DNA from: Pseudomonas sp. LB-090624
GTDB taxonomy: Bacteria; Pseudomonadota; Gammaproteobacteria; Pseudomonadales; Pseudomonadaceae
Reading direction: 5' to 3'
DNA length: 64,000 nucleotides
Assembly: GCF_003205205.1 (NCBI RefSeq)
Contig: NZ_QJRL01000017.1
Coordinates: 1-64,000, forward strand
In this document: positions 34,726 through 43,476 of the stretch, in pieces
Layout of the letters: each line of letters opens with the position of its first letter
Numbering within the stretch: the stretch's first letter is position 1
Translations under genes and position numbers: made by a program
Notes under the pieces: generated by a model
Databases searched by the model: none
Told to the model about the DNA's origin: nothing
The model's input: the letters and a program-made list of their open reading frames with translations, nothing else

Positions 34726-34863
34726 GCGACTTCAGGAGGCCTCACTCCGGCCTCGCTCCCGGCAGGACCGCGCCAAGGCCCCATCCTGGGGCCTCAGCGC
34801 TTGACGGGCATCCATGCCCGTCACCTGCCTCCGCAATGCCTGCGTTCGGCCTCCTGAAGTCGC
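34726..34863. repeat. 138-base palindromic structured element with two inner hairpins
   Basis: Perfect 16-base outer arms (GCGACTTCAGGAGGCC at 34726-34741 and GGCCTCCTGAAGTCGC at 34848-34863) enclose two tight hairpins: AGGCCCCA-TCC-TGGGGCCT and ACGGGCA-TCCA-TGCCCGT. Folded, this gives a multi-branched cruciform or RNA. On the minus strand, the sense of the TPR operon leader, six GGA triplets occur, including CATGGATG in a loop. It may be a mobile palindromic repeat or a structured RNA. Confidence 0.75.
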
Positions 34864-34871
34864 GAAGATCA

Positions 34872-34907
34872 AGATCAAAAGCTAGATCAAAAGCTAGATC
34901 GAAGGCT
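34872..34907. repeat. Twelve-base tandem repeat and following hairpin
   Basis: AGATCAAAAGCT occurs twice in tandem (34872-34895), followed by a third, degenerate copy AGATCGAAGGCT. A short hairpin, GATAGCC/GGCTATC (34940-34957), follows before hemA. No gene is supported in 34466-35038. Confidence 0.8.
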
Positions 34908-35038
34908 GAAATCTGCCTCGGGCCTCAGCTGGAGGCGGCGATAGCCGCAGGGCTATCAGCGCAATAGCGAACGGTGGTTGTCCTAAAACCTGCGAAAGAG
35001 GACAATTATCGGCTTCCCGTCACAACCAGCGACCTTGC

Positions 35039-36316
35039 ATGGCCTTTCTTGCACTTGGTATCAACCATAAGACTGCCTCGGTAGACGTACGCGAGCGCGT
35101 GGCGTTTACCCCAGAGCAGCTGGTAGACGCCCTGCAGCAGCTCTGCCGACTGACGTCCAGCCGCGAAGCGGCGATCCTGTCGACTTGCAACCGCAGTGAG
35201 CTCTATATAGAGCAGGACCACCTGTCCGCCGACGCCGTGCTGCAATGGCTGGCCGATTACCACCGCCTCAGCCTCGACGAGCTGCGCGCCAGTGCCTACG
35301 TGCATGAAGAACACGATGCCGTGAAGCACATGATGCGCGTGGCCTCGGGCCTCGACTCGCTGGTACTCGGCGAGCCGCAGATCCTCGGCCAGATGAAGTC
35401 CGCCTACGCCGTGGCCCGCGAAGCGGGTACCGTCGGGCCGTTGCTCGGGCGCCTGTTCCAGGCCACCTTCAGCGCCGCCAAACAGGTGCGCACCGACACC
35501 GCCATCGGCGAAAACCCGGTGTCGGTGGCATTTGCCGCCGTCAGCCTGGCCAAGCAGATCTTCGCCGACCTCGGCCGCAGCCAGGCCCTGCTGATCGGCG
35601 CCGGCGAAACCATTACCCTGGTCGCCCGCCACCTGCATGAGCAAGGCGTGCGCCGCATCGTCGTCGCCAACCGCACCCTCGAGCGCGCCAGCACCCTCGC
35701 CGAGCAGTTCGGCGCGCATGCCGTACTGCTGGCCGACATCCCCCAGGAACTGGCCAATAGCGACATCGTCATCAGCTCTACCGCCAGCCAGTTGCCGATC
35801 CTCGGCAAGGGCGCGGTCGAGAGCGCGCTGAAGCAACGCCGGCACAAGCCGATTTTCATGGTCGACATCGCCGTCCCCCGCGATATCGAACCTGAAGTCG
35901 GCGAACTGGACGACGTTTACCTGTACACCGTCGACGACCTGCACGACGTGGTGGCAGAAAATCTCAAGAGCCGCCAGGGCGCGGCCCAGGCCGCCGAAGA
36001 ACTGGTTACAGTAGGCGCTGAAGACTTCATGCTGCGCCTGCGCGAGCTGGCTGCGGTGGATGTGCTCAAGGCCTATCGCCAGCAAAGCGAGCGCCTGCGC
36101 GACGAAGAACTGCAAAAGGCCCAGCGCCTGCTGGCCAACGGCGGCAACCCCGAAGACGTGTTGGCCCAACTGGCCCGGGGCCTGACCAACAAACTCCTGC
36201 ATGCGCCCAGCGTGCAGTTGAAAAAGCTCTCGGCTGAGGGGCGCGTCGATGCGCTGGCCATGGCCCAGGAACTCTTTGCCCTCAACGAGGGCTCGACGGA
36301 CAAATCCCCGCAATGA
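35039..36316 (+). CDS. hemA: Glutamyl-tRNA reductase
   Basis: A 425-residue enzyme that reduces glutamyl-tRNA to glutamate-1-semialdehyde, the first step of C5 tetrapyrrole synthesis. The N-terminal domain opens MAFLALGINHKTA, and the catalytic cysteine lies in STCNRSELY near residue 51. The NADPH domain has LLIGAGETITLVARHL, and a C-terminal dimerisation helix completes the protein. It heads a compact operon and overlaps prfA by 4 bases. HemA in other bacteria is controlled by heme-dependent proteolysis. Confidence 0.97.
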   Translation: MAFLALGINHKTASVDVRERVAFTPEQLVDALQQLCRLTSSREAAILSTCNRSELYIEQDHLSADAVLQWLADYHRLSLDELRASAYVHEEHDAVKHMMRVASGLDSLVLGEPQILGQMKSAYAVAREAGTVGPLLGRLFQATFSAAKQVRTDTAIGENPVSVAFAAVSLAKQIFADLGRSQALLIGAGETITLVARHLHEQGVRRIVVANRTLERASTLAEQFGAHAVLLADIPQELANSDIVISSTASQLPILGKGAVESALKQRRHKPIFMVDIAVPRDIEPEVGELDDVYLYTVDDLHDVVAENLKSRQGAAQAAEELVTVGAEDFMLRLRELAAVDVLKAYRQQSERLRDEELQKAQRLLANGGNPEDVLAQLARGLTNKLLHAPSVQLKKLSAEGRVDALAMAQELFALNEGSTDKSPQ

Positions 36317-37395
36317 AAGCGTCGCTGCTGAACAAACTGGAAATTCTCCAGGACCGCTTCGAAGAACTCACCGCACTGCTCGGTGATGCCGAGGTCATTT
36401 CCGACCAGACGCGCTTTCGCGCGTATTCCCGCGAATACGCCGAGGTCGAGCCGGTCTACGCTGCTTATAAAGCGTGGCGCAAAGTCCAGGACGACCTCGA
36501 AGGCGCCCAGGCGCTGCTCAAGGACAGTGACCCGGACCTGCGCGAAATGGCCGTGGAAGAAGTGCGTGAAGCCAAGGAGCAACTGCTGACGCTGGAGGCG
36601 CAGCTGCAGCGCATGCTGCTGCCCAAGGACCCCAACGACGGCCGTAACGTGTTCCTCGAAATCCGTGCCGGTACCGGTGGCGACGAGGCGGCGATCTTCT
36701 CCGGCGACCTGTTCCGCATGTATTCGCGTTATGCCGAAAAACGTGGCTGGCGCCTGGAAATCCTGTCCGAGAACGAGGGCGAGCACGGCGGCTACAAGGA
36801 AATCATCGCCCGCGTCGAGGGCGAGAACGTGTATGGCAAGCTCAAGTTCGAGTCCGGCGCCCATCGCGTGCAGCGCGTGCCGGAAACCGAATCCCAAGGC
36901 CGTGTCCATACGTCTGCCTGCACCGTGGCGGTACTGCCCGAGCCGGACGAACAGGCAGCTATCGAGATCAACCCGGCCGACCTGCGCGTCGACACCTATC
37001 GCGCATCCGGTGCCGGTGGCCAGCACGTCAACAAGACCGACTCGGCAATCCGCATCACCCACTTGCCCACCGGTATCGTGGTGGAGTGCCAGGAAGAACG
37101 TTCCCAGCACAAGAACCGTGCCCGTGCCATGTCGTGGTTATCGGCCAAGCTGAACGACATGCAGACCAGCGCCGCACAGAACGCCATTGCCAGCGAGCGC
37201 AAGCTGCTGGTGGGTTCCGGTGACCGCTCCGAACGCATCCGTACCTACAATTACCCACAGGGGCGGGTGACCGATCACCGTATCAACCTGACCTTGTACT
37301 CGCTGGACGACATCCTCAGCGGTGGCGTAGAGGCGGTGATCGAACCGTTGCTGGCCGAATACCAGGCTGATCAACTGGCCGCCCTGGGGGACTGA
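36313..37395 (+). CDS. prfA: Peptide chain release factor 1
   Basis: A 360-residue class I release factor recognising UAA and UAG. The tripeptide anticodon loop lies in the ESQGRVHTSACTVAV to PEPDE stretch (about 195-215). The GGQ peptidyl-hydrolase motif is in GAGGQHVNKTDSAIR near 235. It overlaps hemA by 4 bases and prmC by one base (TGATG), so prmC, whose product methylates the GGQ glutamine, is coupled to it. Confidence 0.98.
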   Translation: MKASLLNKLEILQDRFEELTALLGDAEVISDQTRFRAYSREYAEVEPVYAAYKAWRKVQDDLEGAQALLKDSDPDLREMAVEEVREAKEQLLTLEAQLQRMLLPKDPNDGRNVFLEIRAGTGGDEAAIFSGDLFRMYSRYAEKRGWRLEILSENEGEHGGYKEIIARVEGENVYGKLKFESGAHRVQRVPETESQGRVHTSACTVAVLPEPDEQAAIEINPADLRVDTYRASGAGGQHVNKTDSAIRITHLPTGIVVECQEERSQHKNRARAMSWLSAKLNDMQTSAAQNAIASERKLLVGSGDRSERIRTYNYPQGRVTDHRINLTLYSLDDILSGGVEAVIEPLLAEYQADQLAALGD

Positions 37396-38225
37396 TGACC
37401 ATCATCGCCAGCCTGCTGCGCAACGCGCAGCTGCCCGAATCGCCTACCGAGCGCCTGGACGCCGAACTGCTGCTGGCCGCGGCCATCGGCAAGTCGCGCA
37501 GCTATCTGCACACCTGGCCCGAGCGGATTGTCAGCAGCGAAGATGCCGAGACCTACGCCGGCTACCTGCAGCGCCGTCGGGGTGGTGAGCCAGTGGCTTA
37601 TATCCTTGGCCAGCAGGGCTTCTGGAAGATCGATCTGGAAGTCGCGCCGCATACCCTGATCCCGCGGCCGGATACCGAGCTGCTTGTCGAGACTGCCCTG
37701 GAACTGCAAGCCGCCTCGCCAGCCAAGGTTCTTGACCTGGGCACCGGCACCGGTGCTATCGCTCTGGCTCTGGCCAGCGACCGGCCGGCCTGGCAGGTGA
37801 CTGCGGTCGACCGGGTGGAGGAAGCCGCAGCCCTGGCCGAGCGCAATCGCCAGCGTCTAGGCCTGAACAACGCCCAGGTACGCGTCAGCCACTGGTTCGA
37901 CAGCTTGGTCGGTGAGCGTTTCGACCTCATCGTCAGTAACCCGCCTTACATTGCCGCAGCAGACCCGCATCTGGTGGCTGGCGATGTACGCTTCGAGCCC
38001 AGCAGCGCCCTGGTGGCCGGTGCCGATGGCCTGGACGACCTGCGTGTGATCGCCGCCCAGGCCCCGGCGCATCTGTTGCCGGGGGGCTGGTTGCTGCTGG
38101 AGCACGGCTACGATCAGGCTGCTGCCGTCCGCGCCTTGCTGGCTGAGCAAGGCTTTGTCGAGGTCGCCAGTCGTACCGACCTGGGCGGCCATGAACGCAT
38201 TACCTTGGGGCGCCTGCCATGCTAA
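37395..38225 (+). CDS. prmC: Release factor glutamine N5-methyltransferase
   Basis: A 276-residue SAM-dependent methyltransferase that methylates the GGQ glutamine of RF1 and RF2. An N-terminal helical domain precedes the Rossmann domain, with LDLGTGTGAIALALA near 115-129 and the amide-binding NPPY motif near 181. It starts on the last base of prfA and overlaps moeB by 7 bases. Confidence 0.97.
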   Translation: MTIIASLLRNAQLPESPTERLDAELLLAAAIGKSRSYLHTWPERIVSSEDAETYAGYLQRRRGGEPVAYILGQQGFWKIDLEVAPHTLIPRPDTELLVETALELQAASPAKVLDLGTGTGAIALALASDRPAWQVTAVDRVEEAAALAERNRQRLGLNNAQVRVSHWFDSLVGERFDLIVSNPPYIAAADPHLVAGDVRFEPSSALVAGADGLDDLRVIAAQAPAHLLPGGWLLLEHGYDQAAAVRALLAEQGFVEVASRTDLGGHERITLGRLPC

Positions 38226-38974
38226 GTGATGAGGAACTGCTGCGTTACAGCCGCCAGGTACTGCTGGCGCAGATCGACATCGACGGCCAGTTGCGGCTCA
38301 AGCAAAGCAAGGCGCTGATCGTCGGGCTGGGGGGCCTGGGCTCGCCGGTTGCCTTGTACCTGGCTGCTGCTGGTGTAGGGGAACTGCACCTGGCCGACTT
38401 CGACACCGTCGACCTCACCAACCTGCAACGCCAAGTGATCCACGACAGTGCCAGCGTCGGCATGAGCAAGGTCGACTCGGCGCTGCAACGTCTGCAGGCG
38501 ATCAACCCGGAAATCAGCCTGGTCGCCCACCGCCAGGCTTTGGACGAAGACTCGTTGGCCGCCACGGTGGCAGCGGTCGACCTGGTGCTGGATTGCTCCG
38601 ATAACTTCGCCACCCGCGAGGCGGTCAACGCCGCGTGTGTCGCTGCCGCCAAGCCGCTGGTCAGCGGTGCGGCAATCCGCCTGGAAGGGCAACTGTCGGT
38701 ATTCGACCCTCGGCGCGACTATAGCCCTTGCTACCACTGCCTGTACGGGCATGGCAGCGAAGCTGAGCTGACGTGCAGCGAAGCTGGGGTTATCGGCCCT
38801 CTGGTGGGCCTGGTAGGCAGCTTGCAGGCGCTCGAGGCAATGAAGTTGCTGGCGGGCTTTGGCGAGCCGTTGGTCGGCCGTTTGTTGTTGATCGATGCCC
38901 TTGGCACCCGTATCCGCGAGCTGCGCGTCAAGCGCGACCCGGCTTGTGCTGTCTGTGGCAAACGCGATGGCTGA
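38219..38974 (+). CDS. moeB: Molybdopterin-synthase adenylyltransferase-like protein MoeB
   Basis: A 251-residue E1-like ThiF/MoeB protein. The nucleotide loop IVGLGGLGSPVALYLAAAGVG lies at about 36-56, followed by DFDTVDLTNLQRQVIH. Two zinc CxxC pairs are visible: CYHC near 168 and CAVC near the C-terminus. MoeB adenylates MoaD for molybdopterin synthesis, but ThiF-type work cannot be excluded by sequence alone. It overlaps prmC and murI in the same operon. Confidence 0.92.
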   Translation: MLSDEELLRYSRQVLLAQIDIDGQLRLKQSKALIVGLGGLGSPVALYLAAAGVGELHLADFDTVDLTNLQRQVIHDSASVGMSKVDSALQRLQAINPEISLVAHRQALDEDSLAATVAAVDLVLDCSDNFATREAVNAACVAAAKPLVSGAAIRLEGQLSVFDPRRDYSPCYHCLYGHGSEAELTCSEAGVIGPLVGLVGSLQALEAMKLLAGFGEPLVGRLLLIDALGTRIRELRVKRDPACAVCGKRDG

Positions 38975-39764
38975 GCGCTCGGCGCCGGTCGGCGTGATGG
39001 ACTCGGGGGTCGGCGGGTTGTCCGTGCTCGCCGAGATCCAGCGCCTGCTGCCCAACGAGACGTTGCTGTATGTGGCCGATTGCGGGCATATACCCTACGG
39101 TGAGAAGTCGCCGGACTACATCCGCGAGCGCTGCCGGCACATTGCCGGGTTCTTCCATGAGCAAGGCGCAAAGGCCATGGTGTTGGCCTGCAACACCGCC
39201 ACGGTGGCGGCAGTGGCCGACCTGCGAGAGTTGTATCCGGGCTGGCCTTTGGTGGGCATGGAGCCGGCCGTGAAGCCGGCAGCGGCCGCCACGCGCTCGG
39301 GTGTGGTGGGTGTGCTGGCTACCACCGGTACCCTGCAGAGTGCCAAGTTCGCGGCCTTGCTCGATCGTTTCGCCAACGACGTGCAGGTTATTACCCAGCC
39401 TTGCCCCGGGTTGGTCGAGTTGATCGAAACCGGTGACCTTACAAGCCCGGCGTTGCGCCAATTGCTGCAAGGTTACGTGCAGCCGCTGCTGGCAGCAGGC
39501 TGCGATACGCTTATCCTCGGCTGCACCCATTACCCTTTCCTTCGCCCACTGCTGGCTGGCATGGTGCCGGATCATGTAGCCGTGATCGACACCGGCGCGG
39601 CCGTGGCGCGTCAGTTGCGACGGCTGCTGGGTGCCAATGACCTGTTGGCTGAAGGCCCGGCCGGCGCTGCACGTTTCTGGACAAGCGCTGACCCAGAAAC
39701 CTTAAGAAGAATCCTACCTGTGCTGTGGCATAAGTCCGACGATGTGCAAAGCTTTGCGTTGTGA
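38967..39764 (+). CDS. murI: Glutamate racemase
   Basis: A 265-residue cofactor-independent racemase supplying D-glutamate for peptidoglycan. The N-terminal VGVMDSGVGGLSVL holds the substrate Asp-Ser, and the two catalytic cysteines lie in ACNTATVAA (about 73) and GCTHYPF (about 183). The start ATG at 38967 lies 8 bases inside the end of moeB; upstream frame is moeB sequence. It ends the hemA operon. Confidence 0.96.
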   Translation: MAERSAPVGVMDSGVGGLSVLAEIQRLLPNETLLYVADCGHIPYGEKSPDYIRERCRHIAGFFHEQGAKAMVLACNTATVAAVADLRELYPGWPLVGMEPAVKPAAAATRSGVVGVLATTGTLQSAKFAALLDRFANDVQVITQPCPGLVELIETGDLTSPALRQLLQGYVQPLLAAGCDTLILGCTHYPFLRPLLAGMVPDHVAVIDTGAAVARQLRRLLGANDLLAEGPAGAARFWTSADPETLRRILPVLWHKSDDVQSFAL

Positions 39765-39866
39765 AAAAAACGTGAAAAAAGGCTGAACTATCGTTCCACT
39801 TCTGCTTTCTACCGCTTGCCTGAGATGAGGCGGACACTAACAACAGCATCAGGAAGGATGTTTCTT

Positions 39867-40385
39867 ATGAGGAAACTGCTGGGCTTGGCAGCGGCTGCTG
39901 CCTTTATTTGGGGGCAAGCGGTGTCGGCACAAGCTGCCGATGTTTCGTTTTCGGTGGGGCAAACCGGCGACTCGACCATGGTCTACCGGTTAGGGCTGCA
40001 ATCGAACTGGGACGCTAGCTGGTGGCAGACCAGCGTTGGTCGGCTGACCGGCTATTGGGATGGGGCATACACCTACTGGGATGGCGACGAGACCGCGAGC
40101 AATCACAGTCTGTCTTTCGCGCCAGTGTTCGTCTATGAATTTGCCGGTGAGTCGGTCAAGCCTTATATCGAGGCGGGGATCGGGGTGGCGGCGTTCTCCA
40201 GCACCGAGCTGGAAAGCAACGAGCTGGGTTCGGCATTCCAGTTCGAGGACCGCATCGGCTTTGGTTTGCGCTTTGCCGGCGGGCATGAGATTGGGGTGCG
40301 GGCAATTCACTATTCGAACGCCGGCATCAAAGAGCCCAATGATGGTGTAGAAAGCTACAGCCTGCATTACCGAATGGCGCTCTGA
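39867..40385 (+). CDS. pagL: PagL-type lipid A 3-O-deacylase
   Basis: A 172-residue outer-membrane protein. A signal peptide ends near AQAADV (about 22-24) and an eight-stranded barrel follows. The C-terminal segment has the PagL catalytic pattern, His and Ser in IHYSNAGI and Glu in GVESYSL, ending in an aromatic-rich RMAL. PagL removes the 3-O acyl chain of lipid A. I chose ATG 39867 since AGGAAGG lies 9-15 bases upstream; the ATG at 39858 is too close to that site. It is separated from murI by 102 bases with its own likely promoter. Confidence 0.88.
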   Translation: MRKLLGLAAAAAFIWGQAVSAQAADVSFSVGQTGDSTMVYRLGLQSNWDASWWQTSVGRLTGYWDGAYTYWDGDETASNHSLSFAPVFVYEFAGESVKPYIEAGIGVAAFSSTELESNELGSAFQFEDRIGFGLRFAGGHEIGVRAIHYSNAGIKEPNDGVESYSLHYRMAL

Positions 40386-40400
40386 GTCCACTTGCATTCA

Positions 40401-40432
40401 CCGCTTCGCGGGCAAGGCCCGCGAAGGCGGTA
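40401..40432. repeat. REP-like hairpin between convergent pagL and SDR genes
   Basis: CGCTTCGCGGGC and GCCCGCGAAGGCG form a strong stem around AAG. The core resembles the P. putida REP consensus (CTTCGCGGGCAAGCCCGCG). It sits between two 3' ends with no T-run, so it may also protect or end both transcripts. Confidence 0.7.
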
Positions 40433-40448
40433 ATGCTGATTTCAGGTA

Positions 40449-41147
40449 CTAGCGCGTCAGCGGCCACAGGCTGCTGAGTTCCAGAGTCTCCAGGACCAGT
40501 TCCGGTTCTGCCTGAGGCCACCGCCGCAATAACTCTTCTGCAGCACTGCCGGGTGTCCACTCCTCTGGTATCGCCTGTGCGGACGTCACCGTTACCTTCA
40601 GCGATTGTGGCCCAACGATAGTCAGGGCTACCCCTTGCTGCTCAAGGGCCTTGCGCTGCTCACGCATCCATTGCGGCAAGGTGTTCCAGCCTGCGGTCAC
40701 CTGCGTCGGCGCAAACAGCTGCAGCGCCGAATAACGGTTGAAAAGCGCCATCACTTGCGGCGACTGCCCCTTTGCCAACAACGGCAGCGCTTTGCTCAGG
40801 CAATGCTCAGCGGCTAGTTGGTTGGTAGTGACGATCGTTTCAATCAACTCGCTGTCACCCACATTGTCTGGCAAGTAATCGCTGGTGCCGGTGTTGATGA
40901 TCAGCCCGTCCAGCGAGCACCAGGCATGGCAAATTTGTTGGCACGCATCGGTGACTTGTTGCTCATCATGCAACCCCCACGGCACCTGCAACAATTGGCT
41001 GCCGTAACGTGCCCGCAACGCTTCCAGCACAGCGCTGTCCTTGCCACTTGCGGCAACGCGATGCCCTTCATCGAGCATCCGCTCCACCAAAGCCAAGCCA
41101 AGTCCGTTGCTTGCGCCTGTAACCCAGAAACTGCGCGAGTTAATCAA
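40449..41147 (-). CDS. Atypical SDR-family protein (light operon)
   Basis: A 232-residue short-chain dehydrogenase-like protein. The nucleotide motif TGASNGLGLALVERM is intact at about 9-24. The usual NAG is NTG (near 85), and the catalytic YxxxK is absent: the expected region reads AGWNTLPQWMREQRKALEQQG. It may therefore bind nucleotide without classical oxidoreductase activity. It is the last gene of the operon DUF523/DUF1722-litR-phrB-SDR, 11 bases after phrB, so its expression should follow light through LitR. Confidence 0.85.
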   Translation of the reverse strand: MINSRSFWVTGASNGLGLALVERMLDEGHRVAASGKDSAVLEALRARYGSQLLQVPWGLHDEQQVTDACQQICHAWCSLDGLIINTGTSDYLPDNVGDSELIETIVTTNQLAAEHCLSKALPLLAKGQSPQVMALFNRYSALQLFAPTQVTAGWNTLPQWMREQRKALEQQGVALTIVGPQSLKVTVTSAQAIPEEWTPGSAAEELLRRWPQAEPELVLETLELSSLWPLTR

Positions 41148-41158
41148 GACGTTATCCC

Positions 41159-42586
41159 CTAATTCTGCCGGCGTGGCAGCCCTTTGAACGCATCCAGGGC
41201 CCGCTGGCGACTGCTGCTGAGATCTACGATTGGACTTAGGTATGAAGTATTACCGAAAAGGTCCGTCGATTTAATGGGTTGATGGATGGCTTTTTCATCG
41301 AGCGTTTGCAGTTCGGGTACCCAGTGGCGAATGAACTGCCCCTCAGGGTCGAAGCGCTGCGATTGCGAAACCGGGTTGAAGATACGGAAATAGGGCACCG
41401 CATCGGTGCCGGTGGACGCGCTCCACTGCCAGCCGCCGTTGTTGGCTGCCAGGTCACCGTCTATCAGGTGGCGCATGAAGTGGCGCTCGCCCTTGCGCCA
41501 GTCGATCAGCAGGTTCTTGCTGAGGAACATGGCCACGACCATGCGCAGGCGGTTGTGCATCCAGCCTGTGTGCAGCAGTTGGCGCATCGCGGCGTCGATG
41601 ATCGGGATGCCGGTGCGGCCTTGTTCCCACGCTTCGAGGTCGTCGGGTGCATCGCGCCATGGCAGGGCCTCGGTATGGGCGCGGAATGCGCGGTGGCGTG
41701 ACACCTGTGGATAACCGTGCAGGATATGCTTGTAGAACTCACGCCAGAGCAGCTCGTTGATCCAGGTCTGCACGCCCGTGCTGCCACTGTCGAACTCGCC
41801 CCGGTTGCTGGCCAGGGCGCCATGCAGGCACTGGCGCGGTGAAATGACACCCGCAGCCAGATAAGTGGAGAGCTGGCTGGTACCGGGCTTGGCCGGCAGG
41901 TCGCGCAACTGGTGGTAGTCGTCGATGTTCTCGTCAAGAAAGCGCGACAGCCTGGTCTGTGCCTCTGCTTCACCTGCGGGCCAGTGCTCACGCAATGCAT
42001 GCGCGGTTTTTTCGAACCCGTCGATGTGTTGGGGAATCGGGTCGCTCCCGATGTTCAGCGGTGCCTGGCGCTTCACCCGATGGGCCAGCGCAGGCAAGCT
42101 GCGGTGCAAGTGTTCCAGGCAGTTTTTCTTGAACTGGCTGAACACCTGGAAGTAATCGCCACTGCGGGTCAGGATGGTGCCGGGGCGGAATAGCAGCTGA
42201 TCGAGATGGCTATGTGCCTGGATAGCCGATTTTTCAAGCATTGCGCGGGTAGCATCGTCCCGGCGCTGCTCGTTGATGCCATATTCCTCGTTCCAGTGCA
42301 CGCTTTGCACCTGATGCTGGCGGCAGACATCAAGGACGGCTTGCGGCGCCTGGTCCCAGGTACTGACTTTACGGATCAGTAGCGGAATGTTGAGCTTTTC
42401 CAGCGACTGGCGCAGGTCGCGCAGATTACGCAACCAGAAGTCGACTTTGCAGTCGGCGTCGTCGTGCGCTTGCCATTGCCCGGGGCTGACCAGCCACAAC
42501 GCGATGGTTGGGCCGCGTTCGGCAGCGGCGCTAAGAGCGGTGTTGTCATCGATGCGCAGATCGTTGCGCAGCCAAGTCAGGTGCAT
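41159..42586 (-). CDS. phrB: Deoxyribodipyrimidine photolyase (CPD photolyase)
   Basis: A 475-residue class I photolyase that repairs cyclobutane pyrimidine dimers with blue light. The N-terminal antenna domain opens MHLTWLRNDLRIDDNTAL, and the FAD domain has WINELLWREFYKHIL and WRKGERHFMRHLIDGDLAANNGGWQW...GTDAVPYFRIFNP. The tryptophans of the electron-transfer chain appear in place. It overlaps litR by 10 bases, so regulator and repair enzyme are made together. Confidence 0.96.
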   Translation of the reverse strand: MHLTWLRNDLRIDDNTALSAAAERGPTIALWLVSPGQWQAHDDADCKVDFWLRNLRDLRQSLEKLNIPLLIRKVSTWDQAPQAVLDVCRQHQVQSVHWNEEYGINEQRRDDATRAMLEKSAIQAHSHLDQLLFRPGTILTRSGDYFQVFSQFKKNCLEHLHRSLPALAHRVKRQAPLNIGSDPIPQHIDGFEKTAHALREHWPAGEAEAQTRLSRFLDENIDDYHQLRDLPAKPGTSQLSTYLAAGVISPRQCLHGALASNRGEFDSGSTGVQTWINELLWREFYKHILHGYPQVSRHRAFRAHTEALPWRDAPDDLEAWEQGRTGIPIIDAAMRQLLHTGWMHNRLRMVVAMFLSKNLLIDWRKGERHFMRHLIDGDLAANNGGWQWSASTGTDAVPYFRIFNPVSQSQRFDPEGQFIRHWVPELQTLDEKAIHQPIKSTDLFGNTSYLSPIVDLSSSRQRALDAFKGLPRRQN

Positions 42587-43476
42587 GGGGCATTCATCTC
42601 TACAGGCTGGCGGTCATGCGCTTGTAGCAAGCGCAATGCCGCCTGCGGGGTATCGAACAGGAAAAGGTCGGGCAGCTCGGATTCCCTTAGCTGGGCTTCA
42701 TGCAAGGCGACCATGCTGCCGCCCAGCAGCTTCGGGCCTGGCATGCCCTGCAGAGAACGCAGCAACGCTTTGTCGTCGATGCGCGGCCCCAAATGCAGAA
42801 GCACGGCGCGTGGCTGGAAGGCGCTGAGCGCGGTTTGCAGTTGTGGGGCGGATACCGGCTGTTCCAGCACCTCGACCGGGAAGCCATTGCTGGTGAACAA
42901 CCACGCGCATAACCACAAGCCAGGGTTGAAGGTACGTTCGCAGTCCTCCGCAAGCAGTACAGCGGGGCCTTGCAGCAGCTGGTTGTCGTGGTACACGCGA
43001 GCACCGAGCTTGCTGCGCAGCCAACCGTGAAAGAACACCTGCTCCAGCCGCGCATTGAAATAATTGCGCCAGCGCAGGTCGAGCAGGTCGAGCAGCGGGA
43101 GCAGCAGTTGCTCGCACAGGGTCACGGCGGGGTACAGGGCCATGGCCTGGTTAAGCTGCTGGTCTAGGGCACGCTGTGACAGGCTGGCGATGGCTTCGAT
43201 CAGCTGGAACTGCCTGGCTTGCCAGTCACCCTTGGGCGCTGTGCTGGCCGGTTTGTCGAGCAAGTCACGGACCTGGCCGACTGAGGCACCACGTTGCAGC
43301 CAGGCCAGGATCGCCTCGACCCGCTCAACCTGCTCCAGCGGATACAGGCGATGCCCCTTCGCAGTGCGCTGAGGCTTGAGCAGGCCATAACGACGCTCCC
43401 AGGCGCGCAGGGTGACCGGGTTGACGCCGGTGCGGCGCGCCAGTTCGCCGATGGGCAGTAACGCGTCAGACCGCAT
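42577..43476 (-). CDS. litR: MerR-family light regulator, LitR/CarH-like (PplR type)
   Basis: A 299-residue regulator. The N-terminal MerR domain (about 6-75) has LARRTGVNPVTLRAWERRYGLLKPQRTAKGHRLYPLEQVERV, the LitR/CarH signature. The C-terminal part matches the four-helix and Rossmann-like B12-binding region in layout, but I see no DxHxxG cobalamin motif. That fits the B12-independent Pseudomonas class, which senses light through a partner LOV protein (recalled from P. putida PplR work). It overlaps phrB and the DUF523/DUF1722 gene by about ten bases each. Confidence 0.92.
   Translation of the reverse strand: MRSDALLPIGELARRTGVNPVTLRAWERRYGLLKPQRTAKGHRLYPLEQVERVEAILAWLQRGASVGQVRDLLDKPASTAPKGDWQARQFQLIEAIASLSQRALDQQLNQAMALYPAVTLCEQLLLPLLDLLDLRWRNYFNARLEQVFFHGWLRSKLGARVYHDNQLLQGPAVLLAEDCERTFNPGLWLCAWLFTSNGFPVEVLEQPVSAPQLQTALSAFQPRAVLLHLGPRIDDKALLRSLQGMPGPKLLGGSMVALHEAQLRESELPDLFLFDTPQAALRLLQAHDRQPVEMNAPCT

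Noticed and set aside
34543..34857. Open frame of about 104 codons across the microsatellite
   Set aside because: It is made of Ala/Ser repeats from the microsatellite plus palindrome sequence. It has no ribosome-binding site and no family resemblance.
34635..34907. Possible CRISPR array
   Set aside because: Repeats are contiguous short tandem units without spacers, and no cas genes are present.
35006..36313. 435-codon frame opposite hemA
   Set aside because: hemA is certain on the plus strand, and the antisense product resembles no family.
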